This document shows positions 45,460-54,443 of a stretch of DNA of 64,000 nucleotides, one piece after another. The stretch spans positions 32,026 to 96,025 of the forward strand of contig CAZKVC010000010.1 of NCBI GenBank assembly GCA_964556115.1, read 5' to 3'. The position numbers were made by a program, and so were the translations under genes. This DNA comes from Parvularcula sp964556115. GTDB taxonomy: Bacteria > Pseudomonadota > Alphaproteobacteria > Caulobacterales > Parvularculaceae. How positions within the stretch are numbered: position 1 is the stretch's first letter; each line of letters begins with the position of its first letter. Under the pieces are notes generated by a model that had not been told where the DNA came from, ran no database searches, and was given only the letters and a program-made list of their open reading frames with translations.

Positions 45460-45888
45460 ATGAAGCAGGCACAGCAAGGCGACACGGTCGTCCTCAACTA
45501 CACCGGCTCCTTCTCCGACGGCTCGACCTTCGACAGCTCGGAAGGCCGCGACCCGCTGGAGTTCCAGCTCGGCTCGCAGCAGGTGATCCCCGGGATCGAG
45601 AAGGCCGTCACCGGCATGACCGTCGGCGAGAAGAAGAACGTCACCGTCACCCCGGACGAGGGCTATGGCGAGCGGGACGAGACACGTCTTCAGGACGTCC
45701 CGCGAACCCAGCTTCCCGCCGACCTTCCGACCGAGCCCGGCACCCACCTGGCCATGCAGACCCCCGATGGGCAGACCGTGCCGGTCACCGTGGCGAAGGC
45801 CGACGATGAGACGGTCACCCTGGATGCCAACCATCCCCTGGCAGGCCGCGACCTGACGTTCGATCTCGAACTGGTCGGCATCAAGTAA
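45460..45888 (+). CDS. FKBP-type peptidyl-prolyl isomerase (SlyD-like)
   Basis: A 142-residue cytosolic isomerase and chaperone. The FKBP domain (TVVLNYTGSFSDGSTFDSSEGRDPLEFQLGSQ split over 9-41, VIPGIEKAVTGM) is interrupted by an IF (insert-in-flap) domain as in SlyD, then resumes with ANHPLAGRDLTFDLELVGI. The His-rich metal-binding tail of E. coli SlyD is absent. The ATG at 45460 is chosen by family match. It overlaps the convergent mechanosensitive channel gene by 8 bp. Confidence 0.93.
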   Translation: MKQAQQGDTVVLNYTGSFSDGSTFDSSEGRDPLEFQLGSQQVIPGIEKAVTGMTVGEKKNVTVTPDEGYGERDETRLQDVPRTQLPADLPTEPGTHLAMQTPDGQTVPVTVAKADDETVTLDANHPLAGRDLTFDLELVGIK

Positions 45889-47542
45889 GATTATCGGGCG
45901 GCGAGGCGGTCCCGCGGGACCCCTCGCTGCCGCGCTCTTCCCCCTCGTTCCACAAGCGCACGTCCGACGATTTGATGTGCAGGTCGCGCTGCGGGAAGGG
46001 GATCTCGATGTCTTCGGCCTTGAAGGCATCCCAGATCTTGAAGAGGATTTCCGATCGCACATTGGCGATGCCGTTCGGCGGATCGGTGATCCAGAAGCGC
46101 AGGTCGAAATTGACCGAATTATCGCCGAATTCCATGAGATTGCAGACCGGCTTCGGCGTTTCCTGGACCCGGGGGGTCTTCAGCGCGGCTTCGACGGCGA
46201 TCTGCTGCACCCGGCGCAGGTCGGAGGTCCCGTAAGCAACGCCGAAGGGCGCGTGGCAGCGGACGTTCCTGTCCTTGTGAGACCAGTTGACGACCCCGTT
46301 CTCGATGAACTCCGCGTTCGGGATGAGATGCTCGGTGCCGTCCCGGGTCCTGATCGAGACGTAGCGGGACTTCATTTCGGTGATCCAACCGAAGGTGTCA
46401 CCCACCTGGACGGTGTCGCCCGGCTTGATCGACTTGTCGGCAAGAAGGGTGAAACCGGCGAGGAAGTTGCCGATGATCTTCTGAAGGCCAAGGCCGATAC
46501 CGAGACCCACGGCACCGGAGAAGATCGCAAGGCTCGCCAGGTTGAACCCGATCATCTGAAGGGCGAGGATCAGCGCCACGATCGGCATCAGGAAATTGAT
46601 GATCTTCGAGATCAGCGCCTTGAGAGAGGGGTTGATCTCGTCGGTCTTCTCGACCTGCCCGACGATGACCGAGGAGAAGAGCTTGGCGAGCTGCATGAAG
46701 ATCGCGAAGATCACCGCCGCGCGCAGCACGTCGTAGAGGGTCAGCTGCACCACCGAACGGTCGTCGGTGGCAGGCGAGATGACGAGGCTGACCTCGCGCA
46801 TCCAGTCGAAGACGTCCCCTAAGACCCCGAAGGCATCGAGGGCCGCGATCGGCCACGCCACATAGAAGGCCACCCGGCTCCAGAAGGGGGAGCGGATCGC
46901 CAGGGTGACCAGCCGCACGACGATCCATGCGGCCAGAAGGCTCTGCGCGGCATCGATGAACTGGTCGCGCTGGCCGAACCCGTCCTCAAGAACAGCGGCG
47001 AAGAGAGTGAGGGCCAGGAACGCCGCGATCGGCGTCGCAAGGGTCGCGATCGCCAGCGCGAGCCGCTGGGCGAGCCCATCGGGCAGGCGCCGTGAGAGGT
47101 GCCTGAGGATGAAGACCTTCAGGCGCGGACCGAACATCACCGCCGGGATCAGCGCACCGAAGACCAGGCCGAGCTGGATCAACGAGTTCCAGGTGAGAAG
47201 CTCGGTCCGCGACCACACCACGAGGTCGCCGAGCCATTGACGGATCTGCTCGCTGTCGACGAGTTCCGCCAGGGCCGAGCCCTCGCCGGCCACATCCTCG
47301 ACAGCATCGACAGCTTCGCCTTGAAGCTCCTCCGCCTCCCGCACGACCTCGTCCAAAGCGTCCCCGACGGACGACGATTCGGCTGTAGCCTCCTCGGCTT
47401 CGCGCGCCTTGATGATGGCGTCGATCTGCTCATCGGTGAGCGTGATCTCGAGGCTGTCGACTTCGACCGTCGCGCCCTCAGAGGCGTCCTCGGCCGTCTG
47501 TGCATCGTCCTCGGCAGGAGGCTGCTGATCGTCTTGAACCAT
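45881..47542 (-). CDS. MscS-family mechanosensitive ion channel with long acidic N-terminus
   Basis: A 553-residue inner-membrane protein. Residues 1-100 are acidic and low-complexity (MVQDDQQPPAEDDAQTAEDAS), followed by about 6 hydrophobic segments and the MscS pore/beta domain (FSGAVGLGIGLGLQKIIGNFLAGFTLLAD near 340-370, then KPGDTVQVGDTFGWI). The pore helix shows the Gly/Ala spacing of MscS TM3. It is about twice the length of E. coli MscS (286), so it belongs to the larger YbiO/YnaI-like class. No paired sensor or operon partner is apparent. Confidence 0.88.
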   Translation of the reverse strand: MVQDDQQPPAEDDAQTAEDASEGATVEVDSLEITLTDEQIDAIIKAREAEEATAESSSVGDALDEVVREAEELQGEAVDAVEDVAGEGSALAELVDSEQIRQWLGDLVVWSRTELLTWNSLIQLGLVFGALIPAVMFGPRLKVFILRHLSRRLPDGLAQRLALAIATLATPIAAFLALTLFAAVLEDGFGQRDQFIDAAQSLLAAWIVVRLVTLAIRSPFWSRVAFYVAWPIAALDAFGVLGDVFDWMREVSLVISPATDDRSVVQLTLYDVLRAAVIFAIFMQLAKLFSSVIVGQVEKTDEINPSLKALISKIINFLMPIVALILALQMIGFNLASLAIFSGAVGLGIGLGLQKIIGNFLAGFTLLADKSIKPGDTVQVGDTFGWITEMKSRYVSIRTRDGTEHLIPNAEFIENGVVNWSHKDRNVRCHAPFGVAYGTSDLRRVQQIAVEAALKTPRVQETPKPVCNLMEFGDNSVNFDLRFWITDPPNGIANVRSEILFKIWDAFKAEDIEIPFPQRDLHIKSSDVRLWNEGEERGSEGSRGTASPPDNLT

Positions 47543-47702
47543 GCGCCTCTCTGGAAGTTCTGGGCCGGGCTGCCGATCTAGCCTATCGGACCGGCGGAAC
47601 CAACCAGCCTGAGCGACCGCCGGGCTGCGGCGTGACGCGGCAGGCAGGCCGGGCTGTTCTGCCGAGCGCTTAGAACTCGCCCTTGCATGGATCGGCGGTT
47701 AC

Positions 47703-48440
47703 ATGGACCGGATGGCTCTCTTCCGTTCGGTCCTCGTCTTCCTTGCCGCCGCCTTCCAGTTCGCCGCAGGCTTCTCGCCTTCCCTCTTCGAGGTGGAGCG
47801 GAGCGTCGGGGAAGCCGTCGAGCCCTATCGCACGGCGCTGGTACCGGCGGGCTGGGCCTTCTCGATCTGGGCGGTCCTCTTCAGCCTCCTTCTCATCTTC
47901 GCCGTCTGCCACGCGCTTCGGCGGAACGATGGGCGCATGGCGCGCGCCGGATGGCTGATCGCCGGTGCGATGACCGCCAATGGCGCCTTCGCCATCGTGC
48001 AGCCGCTTCTCGGGCCAGGCTGGGAGAGCTTCGCGCTCCTTGAGATCTCGCTGGTCCTGAGCATCCTTGCGGCCATAGCCCTGCTGCCCGAACGGGAAAC
48101 CGCACGGGTCTACCGGATCAGCTTCCTCGCCGTCGCGGCGCTTGCCGGCTGGCTCACGGTTGCGACCCCGGCGGGGCTGTCGATCGGGCTTCGTTTCGAA
48201 GGGCTGGTTCCGGGCGGCGAGGTCGGGCTCCTGACGGATCTTGGCATCCTCGTCCTCTTCACCGCGATCGTCCCCTTCCTCGCCCGGGCGCTGGCGGCGT
48301 GGGCCTATGCGCTGCCGATCCTCTGGGGCCTTTTCGCTGTCGGAATGGCCGGGCGGCTGCCGGAAGCGGCATTTGCCGTTCTCGGGCTGACCAGCGCCCT
48401 CATCATCCTCGCGACCTTCCGGGCGAAGCGCGCCGGATAA
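47703..48440 (+). CDS. Polytopic membrane protein, possibly TspO/MBR-like
   Basis: A 245-residue protein with about 7 hydrophobic segments. ALVPAGWAFSIWAVLFSLL near 46-64 resembles the PxGW-F-x-W motif of TspO/MBR-like tryptophan-rich sensory proteins, but the protein is longer than TspO (about 160) and has few other hallmarks. A function cannot be assigned. The gene is monocistronic, between the divergent channel gene and miaB. An ATG three codons later (MALF) is an alternative start. Confidence 0.6.
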   Translation: MDRMALFRSVLVFLAAAFQFAAGFSPSLFEVERSVGEAVEPYRTALVPAGWAFSIWAVLFSLLLIFAVCHALRRNDGRMARAGWLIAGAMTANGAFAIVQPLLGPGWESFALLEISLVLSILAAIALLPERETARVYRISFLAVAALAGWLTVATPAGLSIGLRFEGLVPGGEVGLLTDLGILVLFTAIVPFLARALAAWAYALPILWGLFAVGMAGRLPEAAFAVLGLTSALIILATFRAKRAG

Positions 48441-48525
48441 CACCCCTCTAGCCTACGTAAAAGAGAGCATTCCCTGCGCTTCTTGCCCCGCTGACAGTGC
48501 CCCTTCCCCCTGCTATGGGCCGCCG

Positions 48526-49872
48526 GTGAGCACCACCGAACAGACCCACCCGAAAAAGCGCGTCCATGTGAAAACATGGGGCTGTCAGATGAACGTCTAT
48601 GACAGCGAACGCATGACCGGCCTCCTGAAACCTCTCGGCTATGAGACTGCCGAAAGCGCCGAGGAAGCCGATCTCGTCATCCTCAACACATGCCACATCC
48701 GAGAGAAAGCGGCGGAGAAGGTCTATTCGGAACTTGGCCGCCTGAAGGACGTCAAGGAACGGGGCGGTACCATCGCCGTGGCCGGGTGCGTGGCCCAGGC
48801 GGAGGGTGCGGAAATGCGAACCCGCGCACCGCAGATCGACTTCGTCATCGGCCCGCAAAGCTACCACAAGCTGCCCGAGATCATTGCAAGATCGGCCCGC
48901 GACAGCGGCGAGCACCTCTTCACCGACTTCGACGTCGAGGAGAAATTCGACCGCCTCGCCGAAGGCCGTCAGGTGGAAGGGTATTCTGCCTTCGTCACGG
49001 TGCAGGAGGGGTGCGACAAGTTCTGCACCTTCTGCGTCGTCCCCTACACCCGGGGCGCGGAGGTTTCCCGCCCGGCCGACGCGATCACGCTGGAGGTCCG
49101 CCAGCTCGCCCAGCAGGGGGTGCGCGAGATCACGCTTCTCGGTCAGAACGTCAACGCCTGGCATGGCGCACCGCCGGTCGGTAGCAGCAGCGAGGGCTGG
49201 GGCCTCGGCGAACTCGTCCGGCACCTGGCCAGGATCGACGGGATCGAGCGTATCCGCTTCACCACCTCCCACCCGCGGGACATGGATGACGGGCTGATCG
49301 AGGCCTTCGGCGAAGAGCCCAAGCTGATGCCCTATCTGCACCTTCCGGTGCAGTCGGGTTCGGACCGTATCCTCAAGGCGATGAACCGGGGGCATACGGC
49401 CGAAAGCTATCTTCGGCAGATCGAAGCGGTCCGTAAGGCCCGGCAGGACATCGCGATCTCGGGCGACATGATCGTCGGCTTCCCCGGCGAGGATGACGCT
49501 GCTTTCGAAGACACGATGACCCTCGTCCGCGAGACCGGTTACGCAAGCTGCTACAGCTTCAAATATTCCCGTCGGCCCGGAACGCCGGGCGCAACCATGG
49601 CCAAACAGGTGTCCGAAGGCGTCAAGACCGAAAGGCTCGCGCGGCTTCAGGCCCTTCTGGCCGAGCAGCGACTGGCTTTCGACGGAAAGCAGATCGGCCG
49701 TGAGCTGAACGTCCTGCTCGAAAAGCCCGGACGCAGGGAAGGCCAGCTTCTTGGCAAGTCGCCCTATCTTCAGTCCGTGCACCTGAAGGCGGATCGGGAC
49801 CGTCTTGGCCAGATCGTTCCCGTGCGTATCGAAAGCGCAGGTCCCAACAGCCTCAGCGGGGTTCTGGTTTGA
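48526..49872 (+). CDS. miaB: tRNA methylthiotransferase MiaB
   Basis: Radical-SAM enzyme converting i6A37 to ms2i6A37 in tRNAs reading UNN codons. The 448 residues show the UPF0004 domain with the auxiliary cluster Cys20, Cys56, Cys88, the radical-SAM CxxxCxxC at Cys163, Cys167, Cys170, and a C-terminal TRAM domain. GTG start. It opens the tight operon miaB-phoH-ybeY-corC-lnt. Confidence 0.97.
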   Translation: MSTTEQTHPKKRVHVKTWGCQMNVYDSERMTGLLKPLGYETAESAEEADLVILNTCHIREKAAEKVYSELGRLKDVKERGGTIAVAGCVAQAEGAEMRTRAPQIDFVIGPQSYHKLPEIIARSARDSGEHLFTDFDVEEKFDRLAEGRQVEGYSAFVTVQEGCDKFCTFCVVPYTRGAEVSRPADAITLEVRQLAQQGVREITLLGQNVNAWHGAPPVGSSSEGWGLGELVRHLARIDGIERIRFTTSHPRDMDDGLIEAFGEEPKLMPYLHLPVQSGSDRILKAMNRGHTAESYLRQIEAVRKARQDIAISGDMIVGFPGEDDAAFEDTMTLVRETGYASCYSFKYSRRPGTPGATMAKQVSEGVKTERLARLQALLAEQRLAFDGKQIGRELNVLLEKPGRREGQLLGKSPYLQSVHLKADRDRLGQIVPVRIESAGPNSLSGVLV

Positions 49873-50834
49873 CGGACGAAACCCTCGTCTTCGACGACGC
49901 TGCGCTGGTGCGCGATCTGGTCGGGCCGACCGATGCCAATATCGTCCTCATCGAGAACGCCCTGGGCGTGCGCATCGACGCCAGGTCGAACGAGCTGACC
50001 CTGCGCGGCGGCGGCCATGCACGGATGCAGGCCAAGGCGGTGCTGGAGCAGCTCTATATCCGGCTTGAAAACGGCCAGAGCGTCACCACCGCCGATGTCG
50101 AGGGCCTCTTGCGTATCGAACGCGCCCCTGCCCCGGCGAAGGCCAAGCGCGAGATGGGCGGGCAGAGCCTTGTTCTTCCAAGGCGCACCATCGCGCCGCG
50201 GTCAGCAACGCAAGGGGAGTTCATGAGCCAGCTGGCCAGCGACGAGCTTGTTTTCGGTGTTGGACCTGCCGGCACCGGCAAGACCTACCTCGCCGTCGCC
50301 AGCGCCGCCTCTATGCTGGTCTCCGGCCAGGTGGAGCGGGTGATTCTCTCCCGCCCTGCCGTCGAGGCGGGCGAGCGGATCGGCTTCCTGCCCGGCGACA
50401 TGAAGGAGAAGGTCGATCCCTATCTGCGGCCCCTCTACGACGCGCTCTACGATGTTCTGCATGCGGACTTCGTCGACAGGAAGATGGCGGCGGGCGAGAT
50501 CGAGATCGCGCCCCTCGCCTTCATGCGGGGGCGGACCTTGTCCCGGGCTGCAATCATCCTCGACGAAGCCCAGAACGCAAGCATCCAGCAGATGAAGATG
50601 TTCCTGACCCGGCTCGGCGAGAACTCCCGCATGGTCATCACGGGCGATCCTTCCCAGACGGACCTTCCCGACCCCAGGCAATCGGGCCTTGCGGATGCCC
50701 TGACGCTTCTCAGCAACATCGAAGGCGTATCGGTGACCCGTTTCACCGGCGCCGATGTCGTGCGTCACCGGCTGGTGGGTGAGATCGTCCGCGCCTATGA
50801 CGCGCGCGACACCGTGAGGGTGCCCGGCGCGTGA
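49869..50834 (+). CDS. PhoH-like ATPase (YbeZ)
   Basis: A 321-residue protein of the PhoH/YbeZ family: a KH-like N-terminal segment, Walker A GPAGTGKTYLA, the block RPAVEAGERIGFLPGDMKEK, Walker B IILDEAQNA and GDPSQTDLP. In E. coli YbeZ partners YbeY in ribosomal-RNA quality control. It starts at a TTG overlapping the miaB stop (TTGA) and ends GTGA over ybeY. Confidence 0.95.
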   Translation: MTDETLVFDDAALVRDLVGPTDANIVLIENALGVRIDARSNELTLRGGGHARMQAKAVLEQLYIRLENGQSVTTADVEGLLRIERAPAPAKAKREMGGQSLVLPRRTIAPRSATQGEFMSQLASDELVFGVGPAGTGKTYLAVASAASMLVSGQVERVILSRPAVEAGERIGFLPGDMKEKVDPYLRPLYDALYDVLHADFVDRKMAAGEIEIAPLAFMRGRTLSRAAIILDEAQNASIQQMKMFLTRLGENSRMVITGDPSQTDLPDPRQSGLADALTLLSNIEGVSVTRFTGADVVRHRLVGEIVRAYDARDTVRVPGA

Positions 50835-51325
50835 CCGAGACCGTTCCTGAAGCCGACCTCCTCATCGCCGATGAGCGTTGGATCGGTCTTGATCCCGAAA
50901 AGCTCATCGCGCGCTGCCGCCGAGCGGCTCTGGCCGAGACGGGCGAGCAGCGCCTTCGGCGGCAGCTTTCGGTCCTTCTGACCGACGACGAAGGCGTCAG
51001 GGTGCTCAACCGCGACTATCGCGGGAAGGACAGGCCGACCAATGTGCTGAGCTTTCCCGCCGACCCCCTGCCCGGCCTCCCCGAAGAAGGTCAGCCGCTC
51101 GGCGACCTCGCCTTCGCCTACGAGACCTGCGCTGGTGAAGCCACAGACAAAGGGCTGCCCATCGAGCATCACGCGAGTCATCTGATCGTTCATGGTCTTT
51201 TGCATCTCGTCGGTTATGATCATATCGGCGAGGACGAGGCCGAGGCCATGGAAGCTCTCGAAATCCGCGTTCTCGCGCGTTTGGGCATCGGCGATCCCTA
51301 TGCCGAGGTGCCCGGCAGTAGATAA
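50831..51325 (+). CDS. ybeY: rRNA maturation endoribonuclease YbeY
   Basis: Single-strand-specific metalloendonuclease for 16S rRNA 3'-end maturation and quality control. The 164 residues include the zinc motif HGLLHLVGYDH (H-x3-H-x5-H). GTG start overlapping phoH; the stop forms TAATG with corC. Length normal (about 155). Confidence 0.96.
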   Translation: MTETVPEADLLIADERWIGLDPEKLIARCRRAALAETGEQRLRRQLSVLLTDDEGVRVLNRDYRGKDRPTNVLSFPADPLPGLPEEGQPLGDLAFAYETCAGEATDKGLPIEHHASHLIVHGLLHLVGYDHIGEDEAEAMEALEIRVLARLGIGDPYAEVPGSR

Positions 51326-52278
51326 TGGAGACGACCATGCCCGACGGCTCGACGCCGTCCCAGATCGCCGCCCGGTCGGCAATGCAAGAGGAGAGCGCGG
51401 AACCAGGAAGTCCCGAACGCTCTCATCCCGGCGGATCACGCAGCTTCAGCCTCCGATCCTTGTTCCGGAAACGCTCGTCACGCTCGAATGGTGAAACCCT
51501 GCATAGCGGTGAAGGCCGGGAGCGACCGCTTTCCCAGGCCGAACGGGCGATGATCGAGCGCGTCGTTGCGCTCGAAAGCGTCAGGGTGGGCGATGTCGCC
51601 ATCCCGCGCGCCGACATCATCGCCCTCGATCTCGAAGAGGGCCTTCACGAAGCGCTCCAGACCTTCGCCCAAGCCGAGCATTCGCGGCTGCCGATCTATC
51701 GCGGCGATCTCGACGACCCGGTGGGCTTCATCCACATCAAGGACGTGGTCGGCGAAGTGGCGCGGACCGAGGACGCCGAAGCGCGCAAGCCCCTCGCCGC
51801 CCTCGTCCGGAAGCTGCTCTACGCGCCCCCCTCCATGCCGGTGGCGGACCTCCTCCTTCGCATGCAGGCCCAGCGCATTCACATGGCGCTGGTCATCGAC
51901 GAGTTCGGCGGCACGGACGGCCTCGTCACCATCGAGGACCTGATCGAGGAGATCGTCGGGGACATCCGCGACGAGCATGACGAGGCCGAGGAAATGCGGT
52001 TGCGCCAGACCCCCGGCGGGCGCTGGGATTGTGACGCTCGGCTCGAACTCGAAATCCTGGCAGACCGATTGGGTATCGACCTGCGGCTCGAGGAGGAAGA
52101 GGCGGACACCCTCGGTGGCCTGGTCTTCAGCCTGGCGGGCCGGGTTCCGGTGCGCGGCGAGATCGTGCCGCACCCTTCCGGCCATGAATTCGAGATCGTC
52201 GATGCCGACCCGCGCCGGGTGCGCCGGGTCCTCATTCGCCTCAGATCGGCCGAAAGCGGAGCTCGAACCGAGGCGTGA
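51325..52278 (+). CDS. CorC/HlyC family CBS-domain protein
   Basis: A 317-residue cytosolic protein with two CBS domains (about 85-210, with VGFIHIKDVVGEV and ALVIDEFGGTDGLVTIEDLIEEIVG split over 195-215) and a C-terminal CorC_HlyC domain. No membrane helices. CorC is implicated in Mg/Co efflux or ion sensing. Its 80-residue N-terminus is hydrophilic. The stop overlaps lnt as GTGA. Confidence 0.92.
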   Translation: METTMPDGSTPSQIAARSAMQEESAEPGSPERSHPGGSRSFSLRSLFRKRSSRSNGETLHSGEGRERPLSQAERAMIERVVALESVRVGDVAIPRADIIALDLEEGLHEALQTFAQAEHSRLPIYRGDLDDPVGFIHIKDVVGEVARTEDAEARKPLAALVRKLLYAPPSMPVADLLLRMQAQRIHMALVIDEFGGTDGLVTIEDLIEEIVGDIRDEHDEAEEMRLRQTPGGRWDCDARLELEILADRLGIDLRLEEEEADTLGGLVFSLAGRVPVRGEIVPHPSGHEFEIVDADPRRVRRVLIRLRSAESGARTEA

Positions 52279-53885
52279 CCCCGCTTTCACGGCTGAAACG
52301 CGGCGTGCACCGCATCGAGAGGCTGCACGGCTTCTGGCGCTTCGCCGCCGCCTTCGGCTTCGGGGCGTCGAGCGCCCTTGCCTTTGCGCCTTTCAGCCTG
52401 CCTTTCGCGCTGATCATCGCCCTTTGCGGCCTGGCGCTCCTTCTCGAAGGGAGCCTTGCGGCAGGAAAGCCGAAGCTCTCGGGCTTTCTGACAGGCACGG
52501 TCTTCGGCGCCGGGTTCTTCGCGGCGTCCACCCTGTGGCTCGCCAACGCGTTTCTCGTCCAGGCCGAGGCCTTCGCCTGGATGATACCCGTGGTCCTGCC
52601 GATCTTCTTCGCAGGAATGGGGCTCTTCTACGGCCTCGCGAGCCTTTTCCATATCGTCCTGCGGCAGAAGATTCCGCTGTCCGGCCTTGGGAAGATCCTG
52701 CCCCTCGTGATCGGGCTCGGCCTTGCCGAATGGCTGCGCGGGCATGTCTTTGGCGGCTTTCCCTGGAACCTCCATGCCCAGGCCATGGCGTTCCACCCCG
52801 TCGCCCTTCAGCCGCTGGCTGTCCTCGGGCCCTATGGATATGGCCTTGTCATCAGCCTTCTGATGCTGCTTCCGGCGGCGGCGCTTCTCGCGCCTGAGCG
52901 GGCCGTGCGGGCCGGCGTCCTCTTTGCTGGCCTCTCCGTCCTCATCGCCGCTTATGGCTCGGTCCGGATTGCGGCGGGACCGGACGGGGTGAGGAGCGGG
53001 GCTCATGTCGTCCTTGTCCAGCCCAATGTCGCCCAGCGCGACAAGCTCGACCCTGAGAAGACCGCGGCAGCCCTGCGGCGGAACCTCGAGGTCACGGCCC
53101 TCGAGACCAACAGGCTGCCCGCGCAGAGCACGATCTACGCCGTCTGGCCGGAAAACGCCTATCCCTTCCTCGACCGGATCGCGGACCTGCCTCCCTATCT
53201 CGCCCGCCGCCTGCCGCCTGACAGCTATCTCGTCTCCGGCTCCATTCTCGAGCGAGGCGGCGCCTACACGAACGGCCTGGCGGTCTTCGGCCCGGCCATG
53301 AGCGGATCGGAACTCGCCGCGAGCTATGACAAGCACCGCCTCGTCCCCTTCGGCGAGACCCTGCCCTTCGCTTCGGTCTTCGAGGCGCTCGGCATCGAAA
53401 GCCTCAGCCCGGCGGGCGGGGGCGGTTTCATGCCGGGGCCAGGACCGGTGACCCTGAACCTTGGCGACGCGCCATTCGCGCCGCTGATCTGCTACGAGGA
53501 CATCTTCCCTTCCGCCCTCTATCCAGATGGCGAGCGGCCAGACTGGCTCGTGGTGGTGACCAATGATGCGTGGTTCGGCGACGCGGCGGGTCCGCGCCAG
53601 CACCTCGACATTGCCAGGATGCGTGCGGTGGAGACCGGCCTGCCCGTCGCAAGGGCTGCCAATACCGGTATCTCCGCCCTGATCGATGCCAGCGGGCGGA
53701 TCACGGCTGCCCTGCCGCTTTACGAGCGAGGGGTGATCAGCCGGGCGCTGCCCGAGAAACGCAGCGAGACCCTCTATTCAAGCTTCCCGGAATTGTTCGC
53801 TTTCATACTGTTAAGTCTGCTTGTAGTGCCCATTTGCCTGCGAGGGTTGCAAGCAAGGCGCGCCGCAAGCAACTATGGCGGCTAG
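52275..53885 (+). CDS. lnt: Apolipoprotein N-acyltransferase
   Basis: Adds the third acyl chain to lipoproteins at the inner membrane. The 536 residues begin with about 7 membrane helices, then a periplasmic nitrilase-like domain with a full triad: Glu293 (VWPENAYPF), Lys353 (YDKHRLVPFGE) and Cys406 (LICYEDIFPS). GTG start overlapping corC. The number of predicted lipoproteins in this window (at least six) fits its role. Confidence 0.97.
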   Translation: MTPLSRLKRGVHRIERLHGFWRFAAAFGFGASSALAFAPFSLPFALIIALCGLALLLEGSLAAGKPKLSGFLTGTVFGAGFFAASTLWLANAFLVQAEAFAWMIPVVLPIFFAGMGLFYGLASLFHIVLRQKIPLSGLGKILPLVIGLGLAEWLRGHVFGGFPWNLHAQAMAFHPVALQPLAVLGPYGYGLVISLLMLLPAAALLAPERAVRAGVLFAGLSVLIAAYGSVRIAAGPDGVRSGAHVVLVQPNVAQRDKLDPEKTAAALRRNLEVTALETNRLPAQSTIYAVWPENAYPFLDRIADLPPYLARRLPPDSYLVSGSILERGGAYTNGLAVFGPAMSGSELAASYDKHRLVPFGETLPFASVFEALGIESLSPAGGGGFMPGPGPVTLNLGDAPFAPLICYEDIFPSALYPDGERPDWLVVVTNDAWFGDAAGPRQHLDIARMRAVETGLPVARAANTGISALIDASGRITAALPLYERGVISRALPEKRSETLYSSFPELFAFILLSLLVVPICLRGLQARRAASNYGG

Positions 53886-53902
53886 CGAAGGGCAGAAGAC
53901 AC

Positions 53903-54355
53903 GTGGACAAGAAGCCTCCTGAGAACAAACGGGCGCCGCACCCGATCGATGTGCATGTCGGTAGCCGCGTGCGTTTGCGCCGGATGATGCAGGGCATCAG
54001 CCAGGACAGGCTGGGCGAAGAGCTGGGTCTGACATTCCAGCAGGTGCAGAAATACGAGAAGGGCGTGAACCGGATCGGCGCCTCGCGCCTTTACGAGATT
54101 GCCCGTATCCTCGATGTGCCGGTGCAGTTCTTCTACGACGACTACGGCGACGGTCCGGAGACCTTGATCGGCTTTGCCGAAACCCAGCGCTCCCTCGGCA
54201 CCCCCGCGCAGGATGACAGGGCCGATTTTCTTGCAACATTGTCGACCCCTGAAGGCATGCAGCTCTGCCGCGCCTTTGCAAAGATCAAGGATTATCAAGT
54301 CAGACGCCGCGTGCTCGACCTTGTGAAGACTTTGGGCGACGAAGCCGCCGAGTAA
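53903..54355 (+). CDS. XRE-family helix-turn-helix regulator
   Basis: A 150-residue regulator with an XRE HTH (VGSRVRLRRMMQGISQDRLG near 19-38, LTFQQVQKYEKGVNRI) and a C-terminal dimerisation segment. This alphaproteobacterial type is often found just upstream of metK. Here putA and an HWE kinase lie between. It starts at a GTG 17 nt after lnt; an earlier long in-frame reading frame overlaps lnt and is not credible. A target could be the inverted repeat before metK (58778-58793). Confidence 0.88.
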   Translation: MDKKPPENKRAPHPIDVHVGSRVRLRRMMQGISQDRLGEELGLTFQQVQKYEKGVNRIGASRLYEIARILDVPVQFFYDDYGDGPETLIGFAETQRSLGTPAQDDRADFLATLSTPEGMQLCRAFAKIKDYQVRRRVLDLVKTLGDEAAE

Positions 54356-54443
54356 ACCTGAAATCCGCGACGACTTCGGGCGACAAGTCGGACTGGACCT
54401 CCTATAGCCACAAGACTGCCATCTTGTGTTCGAAGGAGGTTTC

